From assembly GCF_018448785.1 (NCBI RefSeq), contig NZ_JAHCLU010000008.1, positions 144,916 through 208,915 of the forward strand: 64,000 bases of DNA. Reading direction: 5' to 3'. A program made the position numbers and the translations under genes. This stretch comes from Halomonas jincaotanensis. Its GTDB lineage: Bacteria; Pseudomonadota; Gammaproteobacteria; Pseudomonadales; Halomonadaceae. A model generated the notes under the pieces. The model saw nothing but the letters and a program-made list of their open reading frames with translations. It was not told the DNA's origin and searched no databases. Shown one piece after another: positions 28,595-36,614 of this stretch (within the stretch, counting starts at the first letter, position 1; every line of letters starts with the position of its first letter).

Positions 28595-30811
28595 TCACGT
28601 GAGGTCTTCTCTCAGCACCGCCACGGCCCGACGCAGCCGTGCAGTGGCCTCGCGCTTGCTCGACAGCCCCAGGTCGGCTGCCAGCCGGGCAGCATCGTGT
28701 CCCAGGAAGGCCCAGGCAATCAGCAGAAGTACCTCATCGTCATCAGGCCGTCTTCCCCTGGCCAGTGCGTGGCGCACCAGCGCCTGCAACGCCGGGCGGG
28801 CCAGGGCCGGCTCCCGGTGGGCGAAGGCCACGTCGTCGATATCGCGCCGGTCCTGGGCGTCGATAACCTCGATCTCTCCGTGCTCACTGTAGCCGCCACC
28901 CTTGCTACCCTCGACTAGCAAGGCCGCCGCCACGGCGGGTGCAAGGTCGTCAAGCTCGAAGGCCAGCAGTCCCGGCAACTGGCGCTGAAAGCGGGCCCGA
29001 AGCGTGTCGCTCAATCGCTCGCCGCGCTCGCTCGAGGGCGCAACCACCATCAGCGCATGCTCGCCGGTGGCGGTCTCGCGGGACAGGCCCAGGCGCACCG
29101 CGTGAAACCCCAGCGACTGCCAGAAGGCGATCAACCCCGGTTCGGCACCGAAGCTCGCCCCCAGCAGGTCAAGGCCGTCCGCTCGGGCCTTTGCATGCTC
29201 GGCCTCGATCAACCGCCATCCGAGACCTTCGCGCCGCCGGCCGGGATGTACGGCGATGCGCACCACCCGGCGCAGCCGCGCCTCGAGCGCCTCCCGCGAG
29301 CCGGCGTGGGCCGCCAGCGATTGCGCCAGCAGGTGCCCGCGTGGGCGGCGCTCGCCGCGCGCGACCCGCTCGGCCAGTGAGGGCTCGAATCCCCCTTCGT
29401 CGCTGGTCACCACCACCGCCTGCGGGTTGCCGCTAGGCTCCAGGTACGCTTGGGGGGCCAGGCCGGCCAGGCGAACGCCGGGGCCATCAAGAAGGCGGCG
29501 CAGGTCTGCCGGCGTCGTGCGGTAATGCGCCTGCACCAGCAGGCCGAATAGAGAGCGCAATTGAGCTTCATCGGTCGTCAGGGCGTCACGCGACCAACAC
29601 TGCCAATCAAGTGGGCAGCGGGCTGGCAAGGCCTCACCGGGCTCGGCATCCAGCATCAATAGCCGAGCGACCAGCCCCTCGAGGGGGTCGCCTGCGGCCC
29701 AGCGGATTGGTTGGTTCAAGGTGCAAGCCTGCCAGTCAGGTGTGCGCCGCTCGAGCTGGTCGCGGAAGCGCAGCGCGAAGCCGCGACCCGACCCTTCATA
29801 GCCGTGAACCGTGGTCGCGAAGGCGATACGCGGAAACGCCTCGAGCCACTCACCGAGCAGCGCGGCCGGAATCGCCGCCGCCTCGTCGACCAGCAGTAGA
29901 CTCCCAGCGCCACCGACCTCGCCACGGCGGGCCAGCAGCGTCAGGGCATCCGGCGCCACGAAACGCACTATTTGGCCATCTTGGCGAAACGTCAGCCCTT
30001 CGCGATTCCCGGCGGGACAGAGTGCCTCTACTCGCTCGAACAGTCCCTCGATAGCCGAGGGACGTGGAGCCGTAATCAGCACTTGCGGTTCGCCAGCCGT
30101 CAACAACCGCGCGCAGGCGATACCCAACGCCGCGGTCTTGCCGCGACCGCGATCGGCGGTCAGCACCAGCGGACGGCGGCGTCGCAGCCGGGTGAGCCGC
30201 CGTACGGCGCTGGCCTGATCGGCGCTCAGGCAGTCAGGGTCATCGACGGGAGCGGAAAGCGATGATGAAGACGCCTCGAGAAGCCGGCATGGGCAGGGGG
30301 CCTGCCCGGCCGGCCACTGGATGACAGTAGGGTCGGCACGCAAGAGGCGGGCGAGACGCCCCAGATAGCGGGCGCTAAGCTGCTCGGCCCGCCAGGGATG
30401 TTCGGCCAGACGCCGGTAGTCGGCGTCGGGACACACGCCCCAGTCGGTGGGTGTCATCAGCAACAGCAGCCCTCCGGCTTGCAGGGTGCCCGCCACGGCG
30501 CCGAAGGCCTCGGGATCGAAGCCGCTGTGTGCCGAGACGGCATCGACCACCACCAGGTCCTGCTCGCCACCGAGCCGTGTACGAGCCTGGTTCGACGCCC
30601 GCCAGCCGCTTGCCTCGATATCCTCGGGGGGGACGGTAGACAGCCACAGCGGCGCCTGCCAGGCCTGGGCTCGCCAAAGGGTCAGGGCTTGGTCGCGGCA
30701 CACATCGGCCTCTCCGGTGAGCCATACCAGTCCGCGCCAGCGCTGTGCGATCAGCCGCTTACGCGCCTCCCAGAGAGGCGTCAGGGGGTTCAGGGCCGTC
30801 AACGAGGCCAT
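28595..30811 (-). CDS. tmcA: tRNA(Met) cytidine acetyltransferase TmcA
   Basis: A 738-residue TmcA that makes N4-acetylcytidine at the wobble base of elongator tRNA-Met using acetyl-CoA and ATP. In order: an N-terminal DUF1726-like domain; an RNA-helicase-like ATPase with Walker A TADRGRGKTAALG near residue 225 and Walker B LLVDEAAAIP near 310; a GNAT domain with RIAVHPGRRREGLGWRLIE near 520; and a C-terminal tRNA-binding region. It is slightly longer than E. coli TmcA (671). The gene is not in an obvious operon. Confidence 0.93.
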   Translation of the reverse strand: MASLTALNPLTPLWEARKRLIAQRWRGLVWLTGEADVCRDQALTLWRAQAWQAPLWLSTVPPEDIEASGWRASNQARTRLGGEQDLVVVDAVSAHSGFDPEAFGAVAGTLQAGGLLLLMTPTDWGVCPDADYRRLAEHPWRAEQLSARYLGRLARLLRADPTVIQWPAGQAPCPCRLLEASSSSLSAPVDDPDCLSADQASAVRRLTRLRRRRPLVLTADRGRGKTAALGIACARLLTAGEPQVLITAPRPSAIEGLFERVEALCPAGNREGLTFRQDGQIVRFVAPDALTLLARRGEVGGAGSLLLVDEAAAIPAALLGEWLEAFPRIAFATTVHGYEGSGRGFALRFRDQLERRTPDWQACTLNQPIRWAAGDPLEGLVARLLMLDAEPGEALPARCPLDWQCWSRDALTTDEAQLRSLFGLLVQAHYRTTPADLRRLLDGPGVRLAGLAPQAYLEPSGNPQAVVVTSDEGGFEPSLAERVARGERRPRGHLLAQSLAAHAGSREALEARLRRVVRIAVHPGRRREGLGWRLIEAEHAKARADGLDLLGASFGAEPGLIAFWQSLGFHAVRLGLSRETATGEHALMVVAPSSERGERLSDTLRARFQRQLPGLLAFELDDLAPAVAAALLVEGSKGGGYSEHGEIEVIDAQDRRDIDDVAFAHREPALARPALQALVRHALARGRRPDDDEVLLLIAWAFLGHDAARLAADLGLSSKREATARLRRAVAVLREDLT

Positions 30812-31163
30812 CGGGCCATCAACTTTGGTCTAAAGCAGGCTATCATTTCACGCTAACCATCCTTCCTGCGCTATAGCAAAAACATCAATCAAACGTTTTA
30901 TCTACTTGATTTATTGATGTAATTATCGAAAAAATCAGTCTTTTGGGTACGACTGCTTACGTTCGGAACCCCATTATCACTGTCGATACTTCCCGCTCAC
31001 ACATGCTAGTTTACCTGCTGTTGTCTGACTGCCTGGACGACTCGACCAGTTTACCGTCAGACGCCTGGCGTCGCGACGGGCTGAGAGTGAGCAGGCGATG
31101 GGCAGAACAGACTAAGCACAGCGGATGTTGCGACAAACAGAACAACCCAATGGGGAGCACTAC
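30812..31163. other. 352-nt intergenic regulatory region before the TRAP operon
   Basis: This gap separates divergent tmcA and the TRAP operon. It is visibly more AT-rich than its surroundings between 30840 and 30960 and holds an 8-bp inverted repeat (listed separately). I see no gene, RNA gene or clear sigma-70 promoter. The ATG of the binding protein is preceded by GGGGAG. Confidence 0.6.
30882..30920. promoter_or_regulatory. Inverted repeat ACATCAAT-N23-ATTGATGT, possible operator
   Basis: ACATCAAT at 30882-30889 is matched exactly by ATTGATGT at 30913-30920 in the AT-rich gap. Inner AATCAA and TTGATT extend the symmetry partly. It could bind a dimeric regulator of the TRAP operon; no regulator gene is adjacent. 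Confidence 0.4.
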
Positions 31164-32270
31164 ATGAAGACGATGAGCAAGTTCACTCTGACCGGTCTCG
31201 CGGCCGGTGTCGCCCTGGCGGCCCTCACTACCTCAACGGCGCAGGCCCAAGAAGAGTGGACCATGACCACCACTTGGCCGGACAACCTCGATCTGATCCA
31301 GATTGATCGCCATTGGGTCGAGCTGGTCAACACGCTGGCCGGCGACGAGCTTACGATCAACTTCCGCGCTGGCGGCACCTTGATGCCCGGCACCGAGGTG
31401 TTCGATGCCACCGAAACCGGCAGCATCCAGGCCGCTGGCGACTGGCCTGGCTACTGGGCAGGCCTCAGCCCTGCCTTCTCGCCGCTGGCTACCACCACCA
31501 GCTTGTTTAATGCCGTCGATTACATCAACTGGATCCATGAGTGGGGCGGCTGGGAGCTCTATCAGGAAGTCTACGGCGAGTACAACATGGTCTACCTGCC
31601 GTATGCTGCCCTCAACAACGAATCCGGCTTCATGGGCGGCACGCCGATCGAGAGCCTCGCCGACCTCGAAGGCAAGCGCCTGCGCCTCTCCGGTCGTGAC
31701 CAAGGCCGCGTGCTGGAAAAACTCGGTGGCTCGCAGGTCACACTGGCCGGCGGCGAGGTCTACCAGGCCATCGAACGTGGTGTTATCGACGCCGGCGAGT
31801 TTTCCACACCCGGCGTCGATTACAAGGCAGGCTTCTCCGAAGTCGCCGAGTACTGGTCCGTGCCTGGCTGGCACCAGTCTGCCAGCGTGTTTGGCGTGAT
31901 GATCAACAAAGATGCCTGGGATGCCCTCTCCGAGGAGACCCAGGAGAAGCTGAAGATCGCCGCTGAGGCCACCATGACCTGGTCGCTGGCCTGGTCCGAG
32001 CGAGAGTCCACCGAGGCGACCTTGAAGTTCCAGGAAGACGGCGTTGAGATCAATCAGCTCCCCGACGAGGACCTCGAGCGCATCCAGGAAATCACCAACG
32101 AGGTGATTCTGCAAGGCGCCTGCGATGACCCGATGCACGCCAAGGTCTACCACTCCATGGTCAGCTACCTGGAGCACTACGCCAACTGGCGCGACATCTC
32201 AGCCCCGTACAACATGAGTCGCACCATGGACAACCTGCCGGACCTCGACGAGCTCGAGGCATGCCTGTAA
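31164..32270 (+). CDS. TRAP transporter substrate-binding protein (DctP family)
   Basis: A 368-residue periplasmic DctP-family protein with a signal peptide ending STAQAQ at about residue 28. The ligand-carboxylate Arg region is in SLADLEGKRLRLSGRDQGRV, and the helix GGEVYQAIERGVIDAGEF is the family signature. It resembles the TakP-like subgroup (long C-terminal helix, dimeric) more than DctP of succinate systems. Start chosen at 31164 (MKTMSKF), with GGGAG upstream; the longer frame includes non-signal residues. It is the first gene of a five-gene operon. The ligand is a carboxylate or sulfonate; the downstream dehydrogenases suggest a polyol-type acid. Confidence 0.93.
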   Translation: MKTMSKFTLTGLAAGVALAALTTSTAQAQEEWTMTTTWPDNLDLIQIDRHWVELVNTLAGDELTINFRAGGTLMPGTEVFDATETGSIQAAGDWPGYWAGLSPAFSPLATTTSLFNAVDYINWIHEWGGWELYQEVYGEYNMVYLPYAALNNESGFMGGTPIESLADLEGKRLRLSGRDQGRVLEKLGGSQVTLAGGEVYQAIERGVIDAGEFSTPGVDYKAGFSEVAEYWSVPGWHQSASVFGVMINKDAWDALSEETQEKLKIAAEATMTWSLAWSERESTEATLKFQEDGVEINQLPDEDLERIQEITNEVILQGACDDPMHAKVYHSMVSYLEHYANWRDISAPYNMSRTMDNLPDLDELEACL

Positions 32271-32282
32271 CCCCAGGCCACC

Positions 32283-32343
32283 CTCCCGGCCCGCCGGGAG
32301 TCATGCCTGCATGACGGCCGCCGGCGGGCAACCGCCGGCGGCC
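32283..32343 (+). promoter_or_regulatory. Tandem hairpins between TRAP binding protein and permease genes
   Basis: The first hairpin is CTCCCGGC (32283-32290) with GCCGGGAG (32293-32300). The second is a perfect 12-bp stem, GGCCGCCGGCGG (32316-32327) and CCGCCGGCGGCC (32332-32343), capped by GCAA, a GNRA-type tetraloop. No T tract follows, so it more likely stabilises the upstream message or attenuates read-through to the permease genes than fully terminates. Confidence 0.7.
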
Positions 32344-32387
32344 TTCGTCCCACTGCGAATCCATTCCGATTCCCGAGATCCTCGACC

Positions 32388-32891
32388 ATGAATGCCATCG
32401 CCAAGGCAATCGATACCTTCAACGAGTGGTTCGGGCGGCTCGTCGCCCCGCTGCTCGCCGTGATCACGCTGATCGTGATCTACGATATCTTTATGCGCTT
32501 CGTCTTCGGCCGCCCCAGCGACTGGGCCTTCGATGTCACCAAGATGCTCTTTGGTGCCCATTTCATGCTGATGGCGGCTTACGGCCTGCGCCATCACGCC
32601 CACGTCGAAGTCGACGTGCTGAAGCGGTTGCTGTCGCGCCGCAAGCAGGCCGTGCTGGATATCATCGGCTACCTGATCTTCTTCGTGCCCTTCATCTGGA
32701 TGCTGCTGACCTTCGGTTGGGCCTTTTTCTATCGCGCGGTCAGCCGTGGCGAGACCACCTACGGCATGATGGCCATCCCCGTCGCGCCGGTGAAGTCCGT
32801 CATCGTCATCGGCGCCGTCTGTCTGACCCTCCAGGCAGTTGCCATCGTCATCCGCGCCGTCAAGCAGCTGCGCGAGGAGGAACACGCATGA
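32388..32891 (+). CDS. TRAP transporter small permease (DctQ family)
   Basis: A 167-residue membrane protein with four helices, the DctQ subunit that helps dock the binding protein to the large permease. The motif WAFDVTKMLFGAHFMLMAAYGLRHHAHVEVD is characteristic. It overlaps the large permease by four bases (ATGA) and lies 117 nt after the binding protein, behind a strong hairpin. It has no catalytic role of its own. Confidence 0.95.
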   Translation: MNAIAKAIDTFNEWFGRLVAPLLAVITLIVIYDIFMRFVFGRPSDWAFDVTKMLFGAHFMLMAAYGLRHHAHVEVDVLKRLLSRRKQAVLDIIGYLIFFVPFIWMLLTFGWAFFYRAVSRGETTYGMMAIPVAPVKSVIVIGAVCLTLQAVAIVIRAVKQLREEEHA

Positions 32892-34216
32892 GTCCGGAAA
32901 TGCTTACCCTGTTCATGTTCGGCGGCCTGATGGTCGGCCTGTTCATGGGCCATCCGCTGGCCTTCGTTCTTGGCGGTATCGCCGTAGTGGGAGCCTGGCT
33001 GGGCCCTGGCGCCAGTACGCTGGGCATCCTGATCAACAACATCTATGGCAACGCCATGGACAACTACGTGCTGGTGGCCATCCCGCTCTTCATCCTCATG
33101 GCGCGATTCCTGAACGATTCGGGAGTCACCGAGAAGATGTTCGAGACCATGCGCTTGCTGCTGGCCAACCTGCGTGGTGGCCTGGCGCTGACCGTTGTCA
33201 TCGTCTCGGTTCTGCTGGCGGCGACCACCGGCATCGTCGGCGCCTCCATCGCGGTGATGGGCATGATCGCGCTGGTACCAATGCTCAAGTACGGCTACAA
33301 CAAGGAGCTCAGCACAGGCGTGATCATGGCCAGCGGCTGCCTGGGCATTCTGATCCCACCGAGCATCATGCTGATCTTGATGGCCAGTTACTCGCCGGTT
33401 TCGGTGGGGGCCCTGTTCGCCGGCGCGCTGGTGCCGGGGGTAATGCTCGGCGTGATGTATGCGCTCTATGTGCTGATCATCTGTTACATCAAGCCCGCCT
33501 ACGGGCCGAAAGTGCCAGCCGTGGAACGCGCCGAGACCAGTACCGGTCAGTTGCTGGTCATGCTGGCCAAGTACGTACTGCCGCCCATGAGCCTGATTCT
33601 TGGCGTGCTCGGCTCACTGTTCACCGGCATCGCCACCGCGACCGAGGCCTCGGCCATCGGCGTGCTGCTGGCGTTCATCCTGTTCATGATCTTCGGCGAC
33701 CGCAAGGCCAGCACCTGCTACAACACCCTGATCGACGCCAGCAAGACCACCACCATGGTCATGCTGGTGCTTCTGGGCGCCACCGCCTTTACAGGCGTCT
33801 TCTCGATCGGCGGCGGCATGAATGTCATTCATGAGGTAGTGATGGCCATGCCGGGCGGCACCACCGGTGCGTTGATCCTGATGCTCTTCCTGGTGTTCAT
33901 CCTGGGCATGTTCCTCGACTGGACAGGCATCGTACTTCTGAGCTTCCCGATTATGCTGCCCATCGTCGAGACCATGGGAGTGGATGTATTGTGGTTCGTG
34001 GTCATGGTCGCGGTGGTACTGCAGACCTCGTTCCTGACGCCGCCGTTCGGCTATGCGCTCTTCTACCTGAAGGGGGTGGCGCCGCCCGGAGTGGAGATCG
34101 TCGATCTCTACAAGGCCGTGATCCCCTTCTGTGCGTTGATCGTGCTGGCCTGCATATTGATGGCTTTCTTCCCGGCCCTGATCACGGGGTTGCCAGCCAT
34201 CCTGCTGGGTCGCTGA
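32888..34216 (+). CDS. TRAP transporter large permease (DctM family)
   Basis: A 442-residue, roughly 12-helix DctM protein that moves the solute with a Na+ gradient. Family segments include GHPLAFVLGGIAVVGAW near the start, GASIAVMGMIALVPMLKYGYN and GILIPPSIMLILMASYSPVS, and the C-terminal TPPFGYALFYLKGVAPP. Start at 32888 (MSPEMLTLFMFGG), overlapping DctQ. An intergenic palindrome follows before the dehydrogenase gene. Confidence 0.95.
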   Translation: MSPEMLTLFMFGGLMVGLFMGHPLAFVLGGIAVVGAWLGPGASTLGILINNIYGNAMDNYVLVAIPLFILMARFLNDSGVTEKMFETMRLLLANLRGGLALTVVIVSVLLAATTGIVGASIAVMGMIALVPMLKYGYNKELSTGVIMASGCLGILIPPSIMLILMASYSPVSVGALFAGALVPGVMLGVMYALYVLIICYIKPAYGPKVPAVERAETSTGQLLVMLAKYVLPPMSLILGVLGSLFTGIATATEASAIGVLLAFILFMIFGDRKASTCYNTLIDASKTTTMVMLVLLGATAFTGVFSIGGGMNVIHEVVMAMPGGTTGALILMLFLVFILGMFLDWTGIVLLSFPIMLPIVETMGVDVLWFVVMVAVVLQTSFLTPPFGYALFYLKGVAPPGVEIVDLYKAVIPFCALIVLACILMAFFPALITGLPAILLGR

Positions 34217-34281
34217 TACACTTGATTTAGTGTCTGCGACATCATGGAAACAGAGCAACGCTAGGAGATTGGCTATTATCT

Positions 34282-34301
34282 CGTGACCCGTTCGGGTCAC
34301 G
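34282..34301. promoter_or_regulatory. 20-nt near-perfect palindrome before the HisD-like gene
   Basis: CGTGACCCG (34282-34290) and CGGGTCACG (34293-34301) are exact reverse complements separated by TT. The element ends 22 nt before the dehydrogenase start and 66 nt after the dctM stop. A loop of two bases is too tight for a good terminator, so a dimeric repressor site or RNA stem is more likely. Confidence 0.5.
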
Positions 34302-34323
34302 ACTTCACCACCGGGAGACTCCT

Positions 34324-35634
34324 ATGATCCGTCATCTGAAATCCGGCGCGCCGGCCGACACTCGCGCCGCCGCCGACCGTAAAGTAAGAGAAACCGTCGA
34401 GACCACACTCGCCGACATCGAAGCCCGCGGGGACAGCGCCGTTCGAGACCTTTCCGAAAAATTCGACAATTGGTCACCCTCCTCCTTCCGCCTGACCCAG
34501 GAGCAGATCGATCAGGCCATGTCCGAGGTATCCGACCGGGATATCGAGGATATCCGTTTCGCCCAGGCGCAGATCCGCCGCTTCGCCGAGGCCCAGCTGG
34601 CCTCCATGCAGCCCGTCGAGGTCGAGACTCGTCCCGGGGTGGTGCTCGGGCACAAGCATCTGCCGATCAACTCGGTCGGCTGCTACGTCCCCGGCGGGGT
34701 CTATCCCATGGTCGCCTCGGCGCACATGAGCGTGCTTACCGCCAAGGTCGCAGGCGTGAAGCGCGTCGTGGCCGCCGCGCCGCCCTTCAAGGGCAAGCCT
34801 CACCCGGCCATCGTCACCGCCATGTACCTCGCCGGCGCCGACGAGATCCTGGTGCTCGGCGGCGTACAGGCCGTCGGCAGCATGGCCATCGGGACCGAGA
34901 CCATCTCGCCGGTCGACATGCTGGTCGGGCCCGGCAACGCCTTCGTCGCCGAGGCCAAGCGCCAGCTGTTCGGCCGTGTCGGCATCGACCTGTTTGCCGG
35001 CCCCACCGAGACCCTGGTGATCGCCGACGACAGTGTCGACGGCCTGCTCTGCGCGACCGACCTGCTCGGCCAGGCCGAACATGGCCCGACCTCCCCCGCG
35101 GCTCTGCTGACCAACTCCGAGGCTCTGGCCAAGGACACCCTGGCCGCCATCGACGAGCTGCTCGGCAAGCTCCCCACCGCCGAGATCGCTCGGCAGTCCT
35201 GGGAAACCTACGGGGAGATCATCGTCTGCGACAGCCACGAGGAAATGCTGCAGATCGCGGACGAGATGGCCTATGAGCATGTTCAGGTCATGACCGAGGA
35301 CCCGGAGCGCTACCTCGAGCAGCTCACCAACTACGGCGCGCTCTTTCTCGGACCGCGCACCAACGTGGCGTTCGGTGACAAGGTGATCGGCACCAATCAC
35401 ACCCTGCCTACCAAGAAGGCGGCGCGCTATACAGGTGGCCTGTGGGTCGGCAAGTTCCTCAAGACCTGCACCTACCAGCGCGTGCTGACCGATGAAGCCT
35501 CCGCCGAGATCGGCAGTTACTGCTCGCGCCTGTGCGCGCTGGAAGGCTTCTTCGGGCATGGCGAACAAGCCAACGAGCGCGTGCGCCGCTACGGCAAGCG
35601 TGACGTTCCCTATGCCTCGGCGGTCGATGCATGA
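34324..35634 (+). CDS. HisD-family NAD-dependent dehydrogenase, possibly sulfopropanediol 3-dehydrogenase (HpsN-like)
   Basis: A 436-residue histidinol-dehydrogenase homologue. The Zn/catalytic residues of HisD appear conserved: Gln250 and His253 in [11 protein letters not shown], Glu318-His319 in YEHVQVM, Asp352 in [11 protein letters not shown], and His412 in FFGHGEQ. It therefore should oxidise an alcohol to a carboxylate in two NAD+-dependent steps. Context argues against histidine synthesis: hisBHAF and hisC are elsewhere in this window, and this gene lies with a TRAP importer and an SDR. The same trio occurs with HpsN, which turns (R)-2,3-dihydroxypropane-1-sulfonate into sulfolactate. 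Substrate is an inference. Confidence 0.8.
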   Translation: MIRHLKSGAPADTRAAADRKVRETVETTLADIEARGDSAVRDLSEKFDNWSPSSFRLTQEQIDQAMSEVSDRDIEDIRFAQAQIRRFAEAQLASMQPVEVETRPGVVLGHKHLPINSVGCYVPGGVYPMVASAHMSVLTAKVAGVKRVVAAAPPFKGKPHPAIVTAMYLAGADEILVLGGVQAVGSMAIGTETISPVDMLVGPGNAFVAEAKRQLFGRVGIDLFAGPTETLVIADDSVDGLLCATDLLGQAEHGPTSPAALLTNSEALAKDTLAAIDELLGKLPTAEIARQSWETYGEIIVCDSHEEMLQIADEMAYEHVQVMTEDPERYLEQLTNYGALFLGPRTNVAFGDKVIGTNHTLPTKKAARYTGGLWVGKFLKTCTYQRVLTDEASAEIGSYCSRLCALEGFFGHGEQANERVRRYGKRDVPYASAVDA

Positions 35635-36383
35635 ACCTGCCGAATCCCCCGAGCCTGCGCCTGGACGGGCGCAGGGCTCTCGTCACCGGGGCCAGCCAGG
35701 GCATTGGGCTGGCGGCCGCCTGCGCGCTGGCCCACGCCGGCGCCGAGGTCACGCTGGTGGCCCGTCATCGCCAGCGCCTGGACGAGGTCGTCGCGGCGCT
35801 GGGTGCCGCCGGCCTTTCCGCCGAGGCGCTGGCGCTGGATGTCAACGACCGCGCCGCCGTGCGCGAGGCACTCGACGGACGAGGCTTCGATATCCTGGTC
35901 AACAATGCCGGCACCAATCGTCCCAAGCCGATCGACGAGGTCGATGACGAGGACTATGCCGCGGTGATGGACCTGAACGTGCGCGCCACTTACTTCGTCA
36001 CCCAGGTGGTGCTCGAGCGGATGCCGGCAGGTGGTAGCGTGATCAACGTGTCGTCGCAGATGGGCCATGTGGGCGCGGCCAACCGCAGCCTCTATTGCGC
36101 GTCCAAATCGGCGGTGGAAGGCATGACCCGCGCCATGGCGGTGGAGCTTGGCCCCCGTGGCATCCGCGTCAACACGCTCTGCCCGACGTTCATCGAAACC
36201 CCCATGACTCGCCCCTACTTTGCGCAGCCCGGCTTTCGGGACGCCGTGCTGGCCAAGATTCCGCTGGGGCGGCTCGGCCAGATCGAGGACATCATGGGTC
36301 CAGTGGTCTTCCTTGCCTCACCGGCGGCTGCCATGGTCACGGGCAGTGCGCTGATGGTGGACGGCGGCTGGACGGCGCACTGA
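35631..36383 (+). CDS. Short-chain dehydrogenase/reductase in the TRAP operon
   Basis: A 250-residue classical SDR. The cofactor loop [10 protein letters not shown] (residues 19-28), the NNAG motif in [11 protein letters not shown], and the catalytic Ser-Tyr-Lys set SSQMGH ... [11 protein letters not shown] are all present, as is the C-terminal [13 protein letters not shown](P) dependence is typical. It overlaps the HisD-like gene by four bases. In the sulfopropanediol scheme, an SDR such as HpsO oxidises or racemises the other enantiomer; that role is inferred from position only. A possible hairpin (CGCGCTTC/GAAGCGCG at 36480-36508) lies downstream. Confidence 0.88.
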   Translation: MNLPNPPSLRLDGRRALVTGASQGIGLAAACALAHAGAEVTLVARHRQRLDEVVAALGAAGLSAEALALDVNDRAAVREALDGRGFDILVNNAGTNRPKPIDEVDDEDYAAVMDLNVRATYFVTQVVLERMPAGGSVINVSSQMGHVGAANRSLYCASKSAVEGMTRAMAVELGPRGIRVNTLCPTFIETPMTRPYFAQPGFRDAVLAKIPLGRLGQIEDIMGPVVFLASPAAAMVTGSALMVDGGWTAH

Positions 36384-36614
36384 GGCGACCGCATCTCTCA
36401 CCGCCAAATGTTCCAACCACGATTCTACCCGCCTCCCCATCTCTCGCTACGCCACCTCACCCACCTGGCAAACAACCGGCGCGCTTCGATGGTGACCGGA
36501 GAAGCGCGGCGGGTACCCGGGTAGCTGCAGCCACCGGCACTAACTGATAATATTTGCAGTCGTCAGTGTTTCGCATTGACGGCCTCTCGATCCGGCATTC
36601 GCAAGGAGTCCCGC

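Noticed and set aside
34324..35634. Reading this gene as the biosynthetic hisD
   Set aside because: It is in a transport/catabolic operon, and the histidine genes hisBHAF and hisC lie 18-28 kb away in the window. A true hisD is probably elsewhere, though this could not be confirmed.
36540..36575. A weak Fur-like site (CTGATAATATTTGC) upstream of the iron permease
   Set aside because: Only about 10 of 19 positions fit the consensus, no better than AT-rich background.
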